64,000 nt of DNA from Pseudomonas sp. GM41(2012). GTDB taxonomy: Bacteria; Pseudomonadota; Gammaproteobacteria; Pseudomonadales; Pseudomonadaceae. The notes under the pieces are model-generated. The model saw nothing but the letters and a program-made list of their open reading frames with translations, had not been told where the DNA came from and ran no database searches. The number at the start of each line of letters is the position of its first letter. Position 1 is the first letter of the stretch. Shown piece after piece: positions 9,190 through 17,342 of the stretch. Position numbers and translations under genes: made by a program. The stretch covers positions 558,001 to 622,000 of the forward strand of contig NZ_AKJN02000008.1 in the NCBI RefSeq assembly GCF_000282315.2, in the 5' to 3' direction.

Positions 9190-9837
9190 ATGCTAAATCG
9201 CTTTGCACCCCTCGTGCCTCTCGCACTCGTCACCCTGTTGTTCGGTTGCGCTGCTCACTCTCCAGTGTCCCAGCAAGAGCAACAACAGCAGGTTAAAAAC
9301 TCTGCTACCGCCCAATCTTCCGTGCTTTATCAGCAAGCTCTTTTCCAGGAAGAGGCGGCCACCGAAAAAGAACTGGCAGACTTCGCCGGCGGCAAGTCGT
9401 ACCAGCTTCCGGTTCTGGCCGACAGCATCCTCGAACGCGGCATGTCCCTGATCGGTACCCGTTACCGTTTCGGCGGCACCTCCGAGGCTGGCTTTGATTG
9501 CAGCGGCTTCATCGGTTACCTGTTTCGTGAAGAAGCCGGCGTGAACCTGCCACGCTCCACCCGCGAAATGATCAACCTCGACGCTCCGCTGGTTTCTCGC
9601 AGCAAGCTGGAGCCTGGCGACTTGCTGTTTTTCGCCACCAATGGCCGTCGCGGCCGCGTCAGTCACGCCGGGATCTACCTGGGTGACAACCAGTTCATCC
9701 ATTCCAGCAGCCGCCGTAGTGGTGGTGTCCGGATCGATAGCCTGGGCGACAGCTACTGGAGCAAGACCTTCATCGAAGCCAAGCGCGCACTCGCGATGGC
9801 ACCGACTGCGGCCCCGATCGTCACGGCGCGCAAGTAA
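9190..9837 (+). CDS. NlpC/P60 family lipoprotein, probable murein endopeptidase (copy 1)
   Basis: A 215-residue protein when started at 9190 (MLNRFAPLVPL); the upstream start at 9118 would mask a clean lipoprotein signal peptide with lipobox LLFGC (C20). Residues about 85-205 are an NlpC/P60 domain with nucleophile C104 in AGFDCSGFIGYLF and the His in RVSHAGIYLGDNQFIH. Such enzymes cut D-Glu/mDAP or related bonds in peptidoglycan peptides. The linker after C20 is Gln-rich. It is followed by a terminator and then by a paralogue. Confidence 0.92.
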   Translation: MLNRFAPLVPLALVTLLFGCAAHSPVSQQEQQQQVKNSATAQSSVLYQQALFQEEAATEKELADFAGGKSYQLPVLADSILERGMSLIGTRYRFGGTSEAGFDCSGFIGYLFREEAGVNLPRSTREMINLDAPLVSRSKLEPGDLLFFATNGRRGRVSHAGIYLGDNQFIHSSSRRSGGVRIDSLGDSYWSKTFIEAKRALAMAPTAAPIVTARK

Positions 9838-9918
9838 GCGGACTTTTTGTAAGGTGAACTTAAAGTCTTACTTGAAGTTTGCCACGTAGCAGCTAGAATC
9901 CGATCTATTATTGATGGC

Positions 9919-9951
9919 AAACCGCCTGCGTCCTGCGCAGGCGGTTTTCTT
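9919..9951 (+). terminator. Intrinsic terminator after NlpC/P60 copy 1
   Basis: Perfect 12-bp stem AAACCGCCTGCG (9919-9930) with CGCAGGCGGTTT (9936-9947), loop TCCTG, followed by a T-rich run (TTCTTTTC). It separates the two NlpC/P60 genes, so copy 2 probably has its own promoter or relies on read-through. Confidence 0.9.
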
Positions 9952-10001
9952 TTCTGCGCCCCCTGCAGAAAAAGCCGCAGCCAGATCAGGATGCTCTGCA
10001 T

Positions 10002-10538
10002 ATGTCGATGTCGGCCCGCCTCGCAATCATGTTCTTCGCAGCGCTGCTCAGCGCCTGCGCCAGCCGTACACCGCCACCTGCGCCGGTGGTTCGCGCACCC
10101 ATTATTTTCAGTTCCTCCCAGGCATTCTCCCCTGAGGCGGAAGACGTCTTGTTCCGCGCGCTCGGCCTGGTGGGCACGCCGTATCGTTGGGGTGGCAACA
10201 CGCCGGATTCGGGTTTCGATTGCAGCGGGCTGATCGGTTATGTCTACCGTGACGTCGCCGGCATTTCTCTGCCGCGTACCACACGCGAGATGATCGGCAT
10301 GCAGGCGGCCAGCGTGGGCAAGGAAGGCCTGCAAACCGGTGACCTGATCTTCTTCGCCACCAATGGCGGTTCTCAAGTCAGTCATGCCGGGATCTACGTC
10401 GGCGAAGGTCGCTTCGTCCATGCGCCGGCCACCGGCGGCACGGTGAAGCTCGACAGCTTGTCCAAAGCTTACTGGCAAAAAGCCTATCTGAGCGCCAAGC
10501 GCGTCTTGCAACCTGAGCACTTGGCGCGCAATCCCTAA
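10002..10538 (+). CDS. NlpC/P60 family lipoprotein, probable murein endopeptidase (copy 2)
   Basis: A 178-residue lipoprotein with lipobox LLSAC (C19), a short Pro-rich linker and an NlpC/P60 domain: nucleophile C74 in GFDCSGLIGYVY and His in QVSHAGIYVGEGRFVH. It is clearly a paralogue of the protein at 9190-9837, sharing TPYRWGGxxxxSGFDCSG-type and TRxMIxxxA blocks, but without the Gln-rich linker. It probably arose by tandem duplication; the pair is also neighbouring in other pseudomonads as far as I know. The stop codon is immediately followed by ATGGCAGAGG, the ribosome-binding region of the next gene. Confidence 0.92.
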   Translation: MSMSARLAIMFFAALLSACASRTPPPAPVVRAPIIFSSSQAFSPEAEDVLFRALGLVGTPYRWGGNTPDSGFDCSGLIGYVYRDVAGISLPRTTREMIGMQAASVGKEGLQTGDLIFFATNGGSQVSHAGIYVGEGRFVHAPATGGTVKLDSLSKAYWQKAYLSAKRVLQPEHLARNP

Positions 10539-10553
10539 ATGGCAGAGGTTGTC

Positions 10554-11207
10554 ATGACCGCTCGCACACTCAATCTCGACGATTCCCTGTATCAATACCT
10601 GCTCGACGTTTCCCTGCGCGAAACGCCGTTGCTCAAGCGTTTACGTGACGAAACCCAGGCGCTGCCCATGGCTCGCTGGCAGGTGGCGCCGGAGCAGGGG
10701 CAGTTCCTCGCGCTATTGGTGAAACTCACCGGTGCCAAGCGTCTGTTGGAAATCGGCACCTTCACCGGTTACAGCGCCTTGTGCATGGCGGCTGCATTGC
10801 CGGATGACGGTTCGCTGATCTGCTGTGACATTCCCGGCGACTACAACGCCACCGCGCGCCGTTACTGGCAGGAGGCGGGACTTGCCGAGCGGATCGAACT
10901 GCGTCTGGCGCCCGCGCTGGATACCCTGGCTCAGCTGGATCAGCAAGCGTCATTCGACCTGATCTTTATCGATGCCGACAAAGCCAACTACCCACGTTAT
11001 CTGGAGCACGCATTGCGACTGCTGCGTGTCGGCGGTCTGGCGGTGTTTGATAACACGCTGTGGAGTGGCCGGGTGCTTGAGGACAATCCCGAGAGCGAAG
11101 ACACCCGAGCCATCCAGGCGCTCAATCGTGCATTGAAGGATGACTCGCGTGTGGATTTGTCGTTGTTGCCGTTGGGGGATGGGCTCACACTCTGCCGCAA
11201 GCGCTGA
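10554..11207 (+). CDS. Class I SAM-dependent O-methyltransferase (family 3, CCoAMT-like)
   Basis: A 217-residue soluble enzyme. The SAM-binding motif is LLEIGTFTGYSALCMA, followed by the family-specific FDLIFIDADKANYPRY and GGLAVFDNTLWSGRV, which place it with caffeoyl-CoA-type O-methyltransferases (metal-dependent; substrates in bacteria are mostly unknown catechols). An ATG at 10539 directly after the previous stop is possible, but AGAGG at about 10544-10548 is positioned for the ATG at 10554 (MTARTLNLDD). Physiological substrate cannot be read from the sequence. Confidence 0.88.
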   Translation: MTARTLNLDDSLYQYLLDVSLRETPLLKRLRDETQALPMARWQVAPEQGQFLALLVKLTGAKRLLEIGTFTGYSALCMAAALPDDGSLICCDIPGDYNATARRYWQEAGLAERIELRLAPALDTLAQLDQQASFDLIFIDADKANYPRYLEHALRLLRVGGLAVFDNTLWSGRVLEDNPESEDTRAIQALNRALKDDSRVDLSLLPLGDGLTLCRKR

Positions 11208-11217
11208 ACGCGGTTCT

Positions 11218-11307
11218 TGTGGGAGCGGGCTTGCTCGCGAAGACGGTGTAACAGTCAACAGAGATGCTGAATGTTATGGCCTCTTCGCGAGCAAGCCCGC
11301 TCCCACA
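11218..11307. repeat. REP doublet (REPIN), GTGGGAGCG family
   Basis: Perfect 26-bp inverted repeat, TGTGGGAGCGGGCTTGCTCG... at 11218-11243 and its complement at 11282-11307, around 38 bp. It lies between the ends of the convergent O-methyltransferase and sorbosone dehydrogenase-like genes and may also act in transcript ending. Confidence 0.9.
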
Positions 11308-11329
11308 TGGGTTATGTGCGGTTCGAAAT

Positions 11330-12643
11330 TTATTTAACCGCCGACACGCGCCACACCTTGTTGCCCACGTCATCCGCCACCAACAAATCACCCTGCCGGT
11401 CAATCACCACGCCCACCGGCCGGCCCATGGCTTTTTCCTCGTTATTGAGGAAGCCAGTGAGCACATCCACCGGCGGCCCGCTCGGTTTTCCTGAGCTGAA
11501 CGGTACGAAAATCACTTTGTAGCCACTGTGCGGTTTACGGTTCCACGAGCCATGCTGGCCGATGAATGCCCCTTCCTTGAATTGCGCCGGCAGTCTGTTG
11601 CCTTCAGCGAACGTCAGGCCCAATGAGGCAGTATGCGGGCCGACCGCGTAGTCCGGCGCAATGGCCTTGGCCACCAGGTCGGGGTTTTGCGGCTCGACGC
11701 GAACGTCGACGTGCTGACCGTAATAACTGTAAGGCCAGCCGTAGAACCCGCCGTCCTTCACTGACGTGATGTAGTCCGGCACCAGATCGCTGCCGATTTC
11801 GTCGCGCTCGTTGACCGCTGTCCACAATGCGCCGCTCCGGGGTTCCCAGGCCAGCCCGTTTGGATTACGAATCCCCGAGGCGAAGATGCGATGGTTGCCG
11901 GTGGCGCGATCCACTTCCCAGATCGCTGCGCGACCTTCCTCCTGATCCATGCCGTTTTCACCGACGTTGCTGTTCGAGCCCACCGTGACGTACAGCTTGC
12001 TGCCGTCCTTGCTGGCGATGACGTTTTTGGTCCAGTGGTGGTTCAGCGTGCCGCCCGGCAGGTCGATCACCTTCATCGGCTGCGACTTGATCGCTGTCTC
12101 GCCGTTTTCATAGTGAAAGCGCAGCAAGCGGTCCGTGTCGGCGACGTACAGATCATTGCCGACCAAGGTCATGCCGAAGGGTGAGTTGAGGTTTTCCAGG
12201 AACACCGTGCGGGTTTCGGCGATGCCGTCGTGGTCCTTGTCGCGCAGCAGCCTGATGCGGTTCGGGCTCGGTACGCCGGCGCCGGCACGGCCCATGACTT
12301 TGCCCATGACCCAGCCACGAATACCTTGGCCGTCATCGGGTTTGGGTGGTGCGTTGGTTTCGGCGACCAGCACGTCGCCGTTGGGCAACACGTAGAGCCA
12401 GCGCGGGTGATCGAGACCTTCGGCAAATGCCGCCACCTGAGTGCCTGTCGCGGCGATGGGTTTCGCACCGTCCGGCCAGCCGATCGCCGGGGCGATGTTC
12501 ACCGTCGGGATCAGGGTCTTGTTCGGTTCTGGCAGCTTGGGCGATGGGCCGGTGCCGTCGGAGACTTGCAGCCTGGCGTTTTCTCCACAGGCCGCAAGCC
12601 CTCCGGCGAGCACGATGACGAGAGCGAGCGGGGGCTTGCGCAT
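11330..12643 (-). CDS. Sorbosone dehydrogenase-like PQQ beta-propeller lipoprotein
   Basis: A 437-residue protein with a lipoprotein signal peptide (MRKPPLALVIVLAGGLAAC, C19) and a six-bladed soluble glucose/sorbosone dehydrogenase propeller: FAEGLDHPRWLYVLPNGDVLVAETN, RVFLENLNSPFGMTLVGN-like blades, TVGSNSNVGENGM, FASGIRNPNGLAWEP and HGSWNRKPHSGYKVIFVPF. Family members oxidise sugars or sorbosone with PQQ and pass electrons to the respiratory chain. No haem c motif (CxxCH) is present, so any electron acceptor would be separate. Substrate is not evident, and the gene stands alone. Confidence 0.87.
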   Translation of the reverse strand: MRKPPLALVIVLAGGLAACGENARLQVSDGTGPSPKLPEPNKTLIPTVNIAPAIGWPDGAKPIAATGTQVAAFAEGLDHPRWLYVLPNGDVLVAETNAPPKPDDGQGIRGWVMGKVMGRAGAGVPSPNRIRLLRDKDHDGIAETRTVFLENLNSPFGMTLVGNDLYVADTDRLLRFHYENGETAIKSQPMKVIDLPGGTLNHHWTKNVIASKDGSKLYVTVGSNSNVGENGMDQEEGRAAIWEVDRATGNHRIFASGIRNPNGLAWEPRSGALWTAVNERDEIGSDLVPDYITSVKDGGFYGWPYSYYGQHVDVRVEPQNPDLVAKAIAPDYAVGPHTASLGLTFAEGNRLPAQFKEGAFIGQHGSWNRKPHSGYKVIFVPFSSGKPSGPPVDVLTGFLNNEEKAMGRPVGVVIDRQGDLLVADDVGNKVWRVSAVK

Positions 12644-12711
12644 GCTGATCTTCCCTATGAATGCATTGACCTAATCAATAGAGAAGAGCAGGTGCGCGAT
12701 GGTTCAACCGG

Positions 12712-13296
12712 TCAGCCGCGGGCTTCCTTGAACAGCACGGCTATGCCAGGGTGATAGTTGCCGGCTTCGTTGCGCAACTTGCGATAGGCATAGGGGAAGT
12801 ACCAGGCCACGGCGCAGGTGTGTTCCTTTTGCAGATCATCGACCATGTCCTGGAGTTCTTCCGGGGTGGCGCTCTGTTGAGCTTTTTGCGGCGCAACGAA
12901 CAGGCAGCCGAGTTTCAGGTCGCTGGCGTAGCTGATGCGTTTGGCATCGCTGGTGATGTCCTGCAAGGCTTGAGTCAGGTTCAGGCTGTTGACGCGTGGC
13001 CAGCGCTGCGTCGCCTGAAGGTAAGCGCGTTCTTCGCTGGTCGCGATAAACAGATCGGCGCGGCCATTGCGTTCGCCTTCTTCGACCTGTTTACGGGTCG
13101 GTGTTTGTTGCAGCGTGACCATTTCCGCCATCCAGGCCGCGGCGGAAAGCAGGCTCAGGTTGGCTTTTTCGTCGTACCAGTAAGGCGTGTCATTATCGCC
13201 GCGCACGGCGTTGTAGCGGTCGATACAGTCAAACCAGCGTTCCAGCACCGGGCGCAGGAATTCCAGCTTCGGATTGCTGATGATCATGCCTTGCAT
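12712..13296 (-). CDS. Conserved hypothetical protein (194 aa)
   Basis: Soluble protein with no signal peptide, starting MQGMIISNPKLEFLRP after a Shine-Dalgarno (AGGGTGAG). The longer start at 13347 lacks such a site. I recognise no family. It is moderately charged, Trp/Tyr-rich (WFDCIDRYNAVRGDNDTPYW, VAWYFPYAYRKLRNEAG) and looks globular. It stands divergent from the cobalamin riboswitch with no functional link visible. Similar proteins seem to occur in Pseudomonas only. Confidence 0.72.
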   Translation of the reverse strand: MQGMIISNPKLEFLRPVLERWFDCIDRYNAVRGDNDTPYWYDEKANLSLLSAAAWMAEMVTLQQTPTRKQVEEGERNGRADLFIATSEERAYLQATQRWPRVNSLNLTQALQDITSDAKRISYASDLKLGCLFVAPQKAQQSATPEELQDMVDDLQKEHTCAVAWYFPYAYRKLRNEAGNYHPGIAVLFKEARG

Positions 13297-13463
13297 GTGG
13301 CTCACCCTTGTTATTTGTGTTGTGAGGTTGTGGCTCTTTGATATCACCGCTGAGAGTGTGGCACAAGATTGGCGTCAGATAATTGATCGGCGGCAGTTAT
13401 TCGCTCGCAGGCCGCCTGTCTTCAATTGACGCTCCATCCCCAACCCTCTAACCTTCGCGGCTT

Positions 13464-13675
13464 GTTTCAGGTGCTCTGTGACGTTGGTCGACAGAGTGAA
13501 ACAGGGAAGCCGGTGAGTGATTCTCTTCAAGTGACGAAGAGCCATAATCCCGGCGCTGCCCCCGCAACGGTAAATGAGTGAAGGCTGCGCCTTGAGCCAC
13601 TGTGTCGACTGTCGACATGGGAAGGCGCGCAGTCAGGCAAATCGCCGCTCATGAGCCCGGAGACCGGCCTGATCC
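13464..13675 (+). promoter_or_regulatory. Cobalamin (adenosylcobalamin) riboswitch
   Basis: The stretch from CAGGTGCTCTGTGACG to GAGCCCGGAGACCGGCC has the parts of the B12 aptamer in order: GGGAAGCCGGTGAG (13504-13517), the conserved core CCCGCAACGGTAA (13561-13573), GAGCCACTGTG, GGGAAGGCGCG (13620-13630), AGTCAGGCAAATC and the closing GAGCCCGGAGACCGGCC. It starts the leader of cobO and the rest of the B12 operon, so high adenosylcobalamin would shut expression down. No obvious T-run terminator follows, which suggests control at the ribosome-binding site or by another mechanism. Confidence 0.93.
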
Positions 13676-13767
13676 ATCCAGCGGCATCACGGTGGGCGAT
13701 GCCAGGCTTCTTGCCGTCTATTCTTGTGCCTGCCCGCCGTTATCCAGCCTCAACGGAGAGCTCCCCC

Positions 13768-14379
13768 ATGACTGATACCCCCGATCGTGACGAACGTCAT
13801 CTGGCGCGCATGCTGCGCAAAAAAGCCGTGATCGACGAACGCATCGCCAATTCCCCGAATGAATGCGGCCTGCTGCTGGTGCTGACCGGTAACGGCAAAG
13901 GCAAAAGTAGCTCGGCCTTCGGCATGCTCGCCCGGTCCATGGGCCACGGCATGCAGTGTGGCGTGGTGCAGTTCATCAAGGGGCGCAGCAGCACCGGCGA
14001 AGAGCTGTTCTTCCGGCGCTTCCCGGAACAGGTGCGTTTTCATGTGATGGGCGAGGGCTTCACCTGGGAAACCCAGGATCGCCAGCGTGACATCGCCGCC
14101 GCCGAAGCCGCGTGGGCGGTGTCGCGCGAATTGCTGCGTGATCCGTCGATCGGCCTGGTGGTGCTGGATGAATTGAACATTGCACTCAAGCACGGCTATC
14201 TGGATCTCGATCAAGTGCTCAGCGACTTGCAGGCCCGTCCGCCGATGCAGCATGTGGTGGTGACAGGTCGCGGCGCCAAGCCGGAGATGATCGAACTGGC
14301 CGACACCGTTACTGAAATGAGCGTGATCAAGCACGCGTTCCAGGCCGGCATCAAAGCGCAAAAAGGCGTCGAGTTGTGA
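13768..14379 (+). CDS. cobO: Cob(I)yrinic acid a,c-diamide adenosyltransferase CobO (BtuR family)
   Basis: A 203-residue enzyme that attaches the 5'-deoxyadenosyl group from ATP to reduced corrinoid. The phosphate loop is GNGKGKSSSAFG; VVQFIKGRSSTGEE and VVLDELNIALKHGYL are also family marks. The in-frame ATG at 13651 falls inside the riboswitch, so the start at 13768 (MTDTPDRD, preceded by GGAGAG) is chosen. First gene of the riboswitch-controlled operon. Confidence 0.96.
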   Translation: MTDTPDRDERHLARMLRKKAVIDERIANSPNECGLLLVLTGNGKGKSSSAFGMLARSMGHGMQCGVVQFIKGRSSTGEELFFRRFPEQVRFHVMGEGFTWETQDRQRDIAAAEAAWAVSRELLRDPSIGLVVLDELNIALKHGYLDLDQVLSDLQARPPMQHVVVTGRGAKPEMIELADTVTEMSVIKHAFQAGIKAQKGVEL

Positions 14380-14389
14380 GCTGCACTTT

Positions 14390-15790
14390 ATGAATAGCCA
14401 TCGTCAATGCCCGGCGGTATTGATTGCCGCGCCGGCCTCCGGTCAGGGCAAGACCACCGTCACCGCCGCACTGGCCCGTTTGCATCGCAATCAGGGGCGC
14501 AAAGTGCGCGTGTTCAAATGCGGCCCGGACTTTCTCGACCCGATGATTCTCGAGCGCGCCAGCGGTGCGCCGGTGTATCAACTGGACATGTGGATGGTCG
14601 GCGAGCAGGAAAGTCGTCGACTGTTGTGGGAGGCCGCCGGCGAAGCGGATCTGATCCTCATCGAAGGCGTCATGGGGCTGTTCGACGGTACGCCGTCGAG
14701 TGCTGATCTGGCGCGGCACTTCGGTGTGCCGGTGCTCGGTGTTATCGACGGCACTGCCATGGCCCAGACCTTTGGCGCACTGGCCCTGGGGCTGGCGAAG
14801 TATCAGCCGGACTTGCCGTTTGCCGGTGTGCTGGCCAACCGCGTCGGCACCCTGCGTCACGCGCAATTACTGGAAGGCAGCCTCACTGAAGGCTTGCGCT
14901 GGTACGGCGCCTTGTCCCGGGAAACCGGGATCGAATTGCCGAGTCGGCATCTCGGGCTGGTTCAGGCCAGTGAGTTGAACGATCTCGACCTGCGCCTCGA
15001 TGCAGCGGCTGACGCACTGGCCAGCAGTTGCGAGGTCGCGCTGCCACCAGCGGTGGCATTCGCCGCGCCTGATGTGATCGCTGCAGAACCGTTGCTGGCC
15101 GGCGTGCGTATCGCCGTGGCCCGTGACGAAGCGTTTGCCTTCACCTACGGTGCAAGTCTGGATTTGCTGCGAGCCATGGGCGCCGAGTTGTCGTTTTTCT
15201 CGCCGATTCGTGACACGCAATTGCCGGAGGCAGACAGCCTCTATCTGCCGGGTGGTTATCCCGAATTGCACCATGTGGCCCTGTCACAGAACACCACGAT
15301 GCTGGCCGCAATCCGCGCTCACCATACGGCGGGTAAACCATTGTTGGCCGAGTGCGGCGGCATGCTGTATCTGCTCGATTCGTTGACCGATGTCGAGGGC
15401 ACTCGCGCTGAACTGGTCGGCTTGCTGGCCGGTGATGCGGTGATGCAAAAGCGTCTGGCCGCGTTGGCGTTGCAGGCAGTTGAGTTGCCGGAAGGTTTGT
15501 TGCGCGGGCACACGTATCACCACTCGTTGACCAGCACTGAGCTTGAGCCGATTGCTCGTGGGCTGAGCCCGAATGGTGGGCGAGGGGCGGAGGCGGTTTA
15601 TCGTGAGGGGCGGATGACCGCCTCTTATGTGCACTTCTATTTTCCGTCCAATCCATTGGCGATTGCCGCGCTGTTTGTGCCTGACCATACGGACGCCATC
15701 GCGAGCAGGCTCACTCCCACAGGGGACCGCGTTTCTTCAGATAGCACACCTTCCACTGTGGGAGCGAGCCTGCTCGCGAAGAGGCCATGA
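14390..15790 (+). CDS. cobB: Cobyrinate a,c-diamide synthase CobB/CbiA, with a REP-encoded tail
   Basis: A 466-residue ATP- and glutamine-dependent amidase that amidates side chains a and c of the corrin. The synthetase domain carries the loop APASGQGKTTVTAAL, and the C-terminal class I glutamine amidotransferase domain has nucleophile C322 in LLAECGGMLYLL and HTYHHS. The natural domain ends near NPLAIAALFV. The last 32 residues or so (from D435) are encoded by a REP doublet that runs into the gene; the stop lies beyond it and overlaps the bluB ATG. The tail is probably not needed for catalysis. Confidence 0.94.
   Translation: MNSHRQCPAVLIAAPASGQGKTTVTAALARLHRNQGRKVRVFKCGPDFLDPMILERASGAPVYQLDMWMVGEQESRRLLWEAAGEADLILIEGVMGLFDGTPSSADLARHFGVPVLGVIDGTAMAQTFGALALGLAKYQPDLPFAGVLANRVGTLRHAQLLEGSLTEGLRWYGALSRETGIELPSRHLGLVQASELNDLDLRLDAAADALASSCEVALPPAVAFAAPDVIAAEPLLAGVRIAVARDEAFAFTYGASLDLLRAMGAELSFFSPIRDTQLPEADSLYLPGGYPELHHVALSQNTTMLAAIRAHHTAGKPLLAECGGMLYLLDSLTDVEGTRAELVGLLAGDAVMQKRLAALALQAVELPEGLLRGHTYHHSLTSTELEPIARGLSPNGGRGAEAVYREGRMTASYVHFYFPSNPLAIAALFVPDHTDAIASRLTPTGDRVSSDSTPSTVGASLLAKRP
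15699..15779. repeat. REP doublet inside the 3' end of cobB
   Basis: Inverted REP copies of the GTGGGAGCGAGCCTGCTCGCGA family at 15699-15722 and 15756-15779, with one mismatched position (CACTCCCAC versus the complement GTGGGAGCG). Unlike the other copies in the window it is inside a reading frame, not in a spacer. Confidence 0.9.
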
Positions 15791-16437
15791 CTGACAACGC
15801 CTTTTCCGAAGCTGAACGCGCAGCGGTCTACCGAGCCATCGGCGAACGCCGCGACATGCGTCATTTCAGCGGCGGCACGGTCGAGCCCGAGTTGCTGCGG
15901 CGCCTGCTCGAAGCCGCGCATCAGGCGCCGAGTGTCGGCCTGATGCAGCCCTGGCGGTTCATCCGCATCAGCGATCGAGCCCTGCGCGGCAAGATTCAGT
16001 TATTGGTGGAGGAAGAACGCCTCCGCACCGCCGAAGCCCTCGGCGAGCGCACCGACGAGTTCATGAAGCTGAAAGTCGAAGGCATCAACGACTGCGCCGA
16101 GGTGCTGGTCGCGGCGCTGATGGATGATCGCGAGCGTCACATCTTCGGCCGTCGCACCTTGCCCGAAATGGACATGGCCTCGTTGTCCTGCGCGATCCAG
16201 AACCTCTGGCTGGCCTCCCGCGCTGAAGGATTGGGCATGGGCTGGGTCTCGCTGTTCGAGCCGCAAGCCCTGGCGGACCTGTTGGGTCTACCCGCCGGAG
16301 CCAAGCCGTTGGCCGTTCTTTGCCTGGGGCCGGTCAAGGAATTCTATCCGGCGCCGATGCTGGTACTCGAAGGCTGGGCGCAGGCGCGTCCGCTCAGTGA
16401 GTTGCTGTATGAAAATTATTGGGGAGTAAGTCAATGA
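15787..16437 (+). CDS. bluB: 5,6-dimethylbenzimidazole synthase BluB
   Basis: A 216-residue flavoprotein of the nitroreductase fold that breaks down FMNH2 with oxygen to make DMB, the lower ligand of B12. Seen are the FMN-binding RRDMRHFSGG near residue 20, APSVGLMQPWRF and GLGMGWVSLFEP. Its ATG overlaps the cobB stop. A GAGG lies only two bases before the ATG, too close for a good ribosome-binding site, and a REP arm ends eight bases upstream; translation may rely on coupling to cobB. Presence of bluB means an aerobic, self-sufficient DMB supply for cobT downstream. Confidence 0.93.
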   Translation: MTDNAFSEAERAAVYRAIGERRDMRHFSGGTVEPELLRRLLEAAHQAPSVGLMQPWRFIRISDRALRGKIQLLVEEERLRTAEALGERTDEFMKLKVEGINDCAEVLVAALMDDRERHIFGRRTLPEMDMASLSCAIQNLWLASRAEGLGMGWVSLFEPQALADLLGLPAGAKPLAVLCLGPVKEFYPAPMLVLEGWAQARPLSELLYENYWGVSQ

Positions 16438-17342
16438 GTGTGGCGTTGTTGAGTGTCGCCGCGGTTGCGCTGGATGCGCTGCTGGGTGAACCCAAGCGCT
16501 GGCATCCGCTGGTGGCGTTCGGCCGTTTTGCCGACCGCATCGAGCAACGTTTCAATGGTGAAGGTCGCGGCTGGCGCAGCCATGGCGTCACCGCTTGGGT
16601 GATTGCAGTGTTGCCGCTGACCCTGCTGGCCACGGCGTTTTCCTGGGCGCCCTATGTCGGCTGGATCGTCGAGATTCTGGTGCTCTATTGCGCCCTCGGC
16701 ATGCGCAGCCTCGGTGAACACGTCGAGCCGGTGGCCAAGGCGCTGCGCAGTGATGATCTGGACGAGGCGCGCAAACGTGTCAGTTATCTGGTCAGCCGCC
16801 AGACCAGCGAACTGGATAAAACCGAAGTCGCCCGCGCCGCTACAGAATCGGTGCTGGAGAACGGCAGCGATGCGGTATTCGCTGCGCTGTTTTGGTTTGC
16901 CGTGGCCGGCGCGCCTGGCGTGGTGCTCTACCGTTTGAGCAACACGCTGGATGCGATGTGGGGTTACCGCAATGAACGCTTCGAGCGTTTCGGCTGGGCG
17001 GCGGCAAAGATCGACGATGTCCTCAACTATATTCCTGCACGCCTGGTGGCGCTGACCTACGCGCTGCTGGGCAAAACCCGTCTGGCGCTGAAATGTTGGC
17101 GTACCCAAGGCCCGACCTGGGACAGCCCGAATGCCGGTCCGGTGATGGCGGCCGGTGCCGGAGCGCTCGGCGTCGAGTTGGGCGGGGCGGCGATTTATCA
17201 CGGCGAACTGCATCAGCGTCCGCAATTGGGCGAAGGCGAACCGGCGGACGCCGACTCCATCGACCGCGGCTGGCAATTGGTCCAGCGCGGGGTATGGTTA
17301 TGGTTGCTGATCCTCTGCGTGGGGGCTGAATTTTATGCTTGA
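16434..17342 (+). CDS. cobD: Adenosylcobinamide-phosphate synthase CobD/CbiB
   Basis: A 302-residue membrane protein with four or five hydrophobic segments that joins adenosylcobyric acid to aminopropanol (phosphate). Family marks include LDALLGEPKRWHPLVAFG at the N-terminus, ARKRVSYLVSRQT and ESVLENGSDAVFAALFWF. The start at 16434 overlaps the bluB stop (ATGA) and is preceded by GGGGAGTAAG. The neighbouring L-threonine-phosphate decarboxylase supplies its second substrate. Confidence 0.94.
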   Translation: MSVALLSVAAVALDALLGEPKRWHPLVAFGRFADRIEQRFNGEGRGWRSHGVTAWVIAVLPLTLLATAFSWAPYVGWIVEILVLYCALGMRSLGEHVEPVAKALRSDDLDEARKRVSYLVSRQTSELDKTEVARAATESVLENGSDAVFAALFWFAVAGAPGVVLYRLSNTLDAMWGYRNERFERFGWAAAKIDDVLNYIPARLVALTYALLGKTRLALKCWRTQGPTWDSPNAGPVMAAGAGALGVELGGAAIYHGELHQRPQLGEGEPADADSIDRGWQLVQRGVWLWLLILCVGAEFYA

